From Eudorina sp. 2006-703-Eu-15 (Eukaryota; Chlorophyta; Chlorophyceae; Chlamydomonadales; Volvocaceae), in contig BDSI01000002.1 of the NCBI GenBank assembly GCA_003117195.1, forward strand, positions 2,455,288 through 2,519,287: 64,000 nucleotides of DNA, read 5' to 3'. The notes under the pieces are model-generated. The model was not told where the DNA came from, searched no databases, and was given only the letters and a program-made list of their open reading frames with translations. Position numbers and translations under genes: made by a program. Positions 61,536 through 64,000 of this stretch are shown piece by piece (within the stretch, counting starts at the first letter, position 1; every line of letters starts with the position of its first letter).

Positions 61536-64000
61536 ACTCGGGCGCCGGTGGGGCCGCGGGGGCGGGAAGCAGTGGAGGTGGTGACGCCGCCAAGGGGGCG
61601 TACGGCAGCGCCAAGCCTGCCGTACAAACGGAGACGACTGTACAGATCTTCGTACCGCCGCCGGAGCTGCGGCGGTTCCTGCTGGCGTTCCTGGAGCTGC
61701 TGCCGAGCCACGTCGGCGAGGCGGCAGCGGCGGCGGCCGGCAGCAGTACGGCAGCCACGGGCAGCGCCGCGGCGGGACCGGCGGCGGCGGCGGCGCCGGC
61801 GGCCTCCAGCCCCGCGGCGGCGGCGGCGGCGGCGGGCAACAGCCGAGGTTCCTCGGCCGCCGGAGCCGCCGCCCTCGGGGAGTGGTTGCCCGCGGATGCT
61901 ACAGCCGTGCAGATCCGCTACTGCCCGCTGACCGGGGGTACGGGCCCTCAGGCGGCAGCCGTCGCCGGGGGCGTGGCGGCGGCGGGTACGGCGGCAGCCT
62001 CATCTTCCCCCTCGTCCCCGTCCTCCACCTCCGCCCAGCTGCCCGAGGAGCTGCAGCTCAGCTGCTACGAGCTGCGGTGGGCTCTGGGCTCAGCGGCGCT
62101 CACGACGGAGCCGACGGGGCCGTCAGCGGCGGCGGCGTACTCCCGGATCAACATCCCCGCGGCGGCCGGACGGCGGGGCCCCGCCGCCGCGCTGACGGCG
62201 GCAACGGCCGGGACGGCCGCCGCCGCCGCCGGCACCAGCACTGGGGCCGTCCGTTGGTGCGCGCCGTTGCGGCTGACCCAAGCCCAGCTGCTGTCCTTAG
62301 TCAACATCTTCACGGACGTCGCACAGCGGGTTCCGGAGCTGTACGGCATCAAGCCGCAGCGGCTTGTCGTACCGACGCGGTCGCCGCTGGAGCGGCTGGT
62401 TTCGGCGCTGCAGGGCGCGGCGGGGTCGGCGGTGCGCGCCCTGGGGCTGCTGGCACTGCTGGCGGTGCCGCTGGCGGCGGCGGTGAAGGCCGGCGGCGGC
62501 GACCTGGACGCGATGGTGGCGGCGGCGGGCCTGGGCTCCGGCGGGAGCCGCTTCGCGCGCGGTCTGGCGGCGGCGGCCGCCGCCGCCACCGCCCGCCACG
62601 TCCCGCAGCTGCCGCGCCGCGCGGAGGCGGCCGCGCCGCCGCCGCGCACCCAGCCGTCCGCGGAGGCGGTGGGTGCGGCGGCGGCGGCGGCGGCGGCGGC
62701 GACGCCGCCGCCGCCGGCGGTGTCGGCGGCCGACCTGGCGGCGCTGTGCCGCCGGCTCGAGTCGGACTTGGCTGGGCGGATGTGGCTGGAGGTCAGCGGC
62801 ACCGCCGCCGCCGGCACCGTCACGGGAGGGGTATTGCCAAGCTGGGTGGAGGCCGCGACGGCGCCGCCGCCGGACGGGGCGCCGCCGTCAGGTCACCCGG
62901 AGCCGAGTGGCCCCGGAGGGGTCCGGGTGGCCTGGCCGGAGTTTCAGTTGGTTGTGGTGGGGGGCACCGGCGAGGTGCTGGGCTGCCGGCCGGTGAACGC
63001 GGCGGCGCGGGCGGTGCTGGCGGAGCTGCCCCTGGCGGCGGCGCTGCGGGGCCCGGGGGCGGAGCGGGCGGTGGCGGCCCACCTGGCGGGTCTGACCCGG
63101 GAGCGGATAGAGCAGGGCAGGGCCACGCCGGGTAAGCGGTTTAAGGCGGTTTAAGGCGGTTTCAGGCGGTTTAAGGCGGTTTAAGGCGGTTTAAGGCGGT
63201 TTGACTCTGTTACTTCACTGGGATGAGTGACAAGGGGGTTTAGTGGATTATGAGTGAGGGGAGCGGCTGTGGGTTCCGCGATAGTGGGTGGCGGTTGGGG
63301 ATGAGCGAGGAGGCGGGTGTAGGGCGGGCGGGATGGGGAGGGGAGCGGGAGGAGGAGGGGGAAGGGAGGGGATGTGGGGAGTTTGCCAACTCCCCACAAC
63401 ACTTCTCTTCCCCCTCCCTCTCCCTTCTTCACCACCCGGGTGGCGTGTACTGCAGGGGGGGGAGGAGGGGAGGGGCAGGTGGTACGACACAGACGGCCAA
63501 GGCTGGGAGGACGGCCTGTATGAGAGGAGCAGAGAGCGGACTGCCGGGGTGCCGCGCGCTGCTGCCCGGAGCGGCCGGCGGCGGCCAAGGAACGGGAATG
63601 CCATCGTGCCCACTCCGATTTGACCTGTTGGTGCCCGCGCCCGTTGGTACCCGCTTTGTCAAGACAGCGAAACCGCGAAAATTTACCGATTGCGTAATAG
63701 TTGTCCGGTTGGCCGACGCCGCCGTTCTGACCTTCGCTCAGCGAGGCCTGGGTCGTTGACGTTGACGTCCCTAGCAATGACGTAGGAATAGCAGGGAAGT
63801 CGGTTTGGATGATGCCGCACCTACCGGCTACGGGTCCAGCGTCGAACAAAATGCTGACGTTGTGTTACCCCCGCCCTGCCCTGCCCTGCCCTGCCCCGGC
63901 ACCTTCCACCACCTTCCAGGTCGTTTCGACATGTCGTACCAGGCGGCCAGGTTCCGACGCGTCCCCGCCGGTGCCGCCCTCGCCGCGGTGCTGTCCTCCG
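56391..64000 (+). CDS. Large Ala-rich protein of unknown function, 3' end outside window, with apparent frameshift
   Basis: Exons: 56391-56709, 57328-57491, 57947-58105, 58371-58505, 58702-58760, 59220-59483, 60196-60311, 60554-60857, 61181-63131 and 63920->64000. Phases agree at every junction except inside exon 60554-60857. There ALSAFARLHRTSLLDLLSSW and, later, FYQPRCSHAASLRPAGPLQV lie in different frames around a GCG run near 60650-60675. Recognisable ordered pieces include LLDREGWGVTTEVTRKFS, EWEYWREAYRLWERYAPMP, LTLVLTSEQVPYVGLLEAEA and AWPEFQLVVVGGTGEVLGCR, with long Ala runs and a hydrophobic stretch ALGLLALLAVPLAAAV. The style resembles plant-lineage uncharacterised proteins, but I cannot name the family. 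Two in-frame ATGs (56391 and 56463) could start it; a TAA sits just before the first. Eight consecutive introns carry the intron inverted-repeat element. Confidence 0.6.
57241..57300 (+). repeat. IIE copy, 3'-type orientation
   Basis: CCTTTGCTCGGCCAGCAGCG then CAGTTTCAATCAGCTTTACC then AATGTTCTGTACC, 27 nt before the acceptor at 57327/57328. Confidence 0.8.
57579..57630 (-). repeat. IIE copy, 5'-type orientation
   Basis: GGATAGGAAATTGGAAGACA then TATTTATACTGCGCTGCTGC then CAGAGC, 87 nt after the donor at 57491. Confidence 0.85.
58199..58239 (-). repeat. IIE diverged copy, 5'-type orientation
   Basis: GGTATAGGAGACTTTTTGAA then GGTGCGCTGCTGCCAGGG, 93 nt after the donor at 58105 in a 265-nt intron. 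Confidence 0.7.
58560..58610 (-). repeat. IIE copy, 5'-type orientation
   Basis: GGTATAGAAAGTGGTAGACA then GATTCATCCTGCGCTGCTGC then CAGGGCAAAGG, 54 nt after the donor at 58505 in a 196-nt intron. Confidence 0.85.
59128..59176 (+). repeat. IIE copy, 3'-type orientation
   Basis: CCCTGGCAGCAGCGCAGTTT then GAATATGTCTACCAATTTCC then TATACCC, 43 nt before the acceptor of the 59220 exon. Confidence 0.9.
59484..59520. repeat. (GGGGT)n run at 5' splice site
   Basis: Seven GGGGT-type units begin directly at the donor of the 59484-60195 intron. Confidence 0.85.
59631..59668 (-). repeat. IIE copy, 5'-type orientation (paired with 59936)
   Basis: GGTACAGAAAATTGTTGGAC then ATGTTCATTCTGC in the same intron as the opposite copy at 59936-59987. 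Confidence 0.8.
59936..59987 (+). repeat. IIE copy, 3'-type orientation (paired with 59631)
   Basis: GCTCTGGCAGCAGCGCAGTT then TGAAATTGTCTACCAATTTC then CTATATCCC. With 59631-59668 it bounds a 357-bp interval with inverted ends. Confidence 0.9.
60003..60185. repeat. CCAACACCAACACCCTCCCC-type tandem repeat
   Basis: About eight imperfect 18-24-bp units occupy the end of the 59484-60195 intron up to the acceptor. Confidence 0.85.
60364..60400 (-). repeat. IIE copy, 5'-type orientation
   Basis: GATATAGGAAGTGTTGGTAG then ACATATTTATACTGCGG, 52 nt after the donor at 60311. Confidence 0.85.
61088..61140 (+). repeat. IIE copy, 3'-type orientation
   Basis: CACCTGGCAGCAGCAGCTCA then GTTTGGATATGTCTACCAAT then TTCCTTTACCCC, 40 nt before the acceptor of the 61181 exon. 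Confidence 0.9.
63136..63203. repeat. 10-bp tandem repeat next to splice donor
   Basis: About seven units of GCGGTTTAAG start 5 nt after the donor at 63131/63132. One unit has TTTCAG in place of TTTAAG. Confidence 0.9.
63373..63398. repeat. Perfect 11-bp hairpin in last intron
   Basis: TGTGGGGAGTT, loop TGCC, AACTCCCCACA. Weaker pairing (GGAGGGGGAA with TTCCCCCTCC) extends it to about 63345-63425. Confidence 0.7.

Overview
This window looks like nuclear DNA of a chlorophycean (volvocine-type) green alga. It is GC-rich, and its genes are split into many small exons by GT-AG introns. Proteins are swollen with Ala, Gly and Gln runs. There are CA/GT, CTG and (GGGT)n tracts, TGTAA candidate poly(A) signals, and eukaryotic tRNA-Leu genes with internal A and B boxes. 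All exon models were built by hand from splice sites and reading phase; no alignment or search was run, so homology statements rest on recognised family patterns.

Layout. 1-6286 (+): 3' part of a transportin-3/importin-13-like nuclear import receptor. 6287-13121: gene-poor, repeat-rich stretch with decayed ORFs and a retroelement 3' end. 13122-21296 (+): 11-exon armadillo-like helical-repeat protein with an N-terminal hydrophobic segment. 21297-31170: mosaic of diverged duplications. Three copies of a tRNA-Leu(AAG) gene each follow a reversed copy of the 3' end of the next gene; retroelement tails and a hAT-type MITE also lie here. 31175-39388 (-): 12-exon LpxC homologue (lipid A pathway deacetylase family) with two zinc-ligand histidines replaced and an acidic tail. 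39704-47233 (+), divergent from it: 2069-residue membrane protein with ankyrin-like regions and a Cys-rich end. 47234-49754: no confident gene. 49755-50701 (-) orphan gene, divergent from a BAR-domain protein gene at 50975-52722 (+). 53265-55788 (-): multi-pass membrane protein. 56391 to beyond 64000 (+): large Ala-rich protein of unknown function, interrupted by an apparent frameshift.

The most striking signal is a family of about 20 copies of a roughly 50-bp sequence found only inside introns of four genes. It is present in eight consecutive introns of the last gene. Copies near the 5' splice site are nearly always in one orientation and copies near the 3' splice site always in the other, and one intron has both. 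This is what terminal inverted repeats of intron-forming transposons (introners) would leave. A second find is the LpxC-like protein, which probably cannot bind catalytic zinc in the standard way. A third is a tRNA-linked array that carries the 3' end of that same gene.
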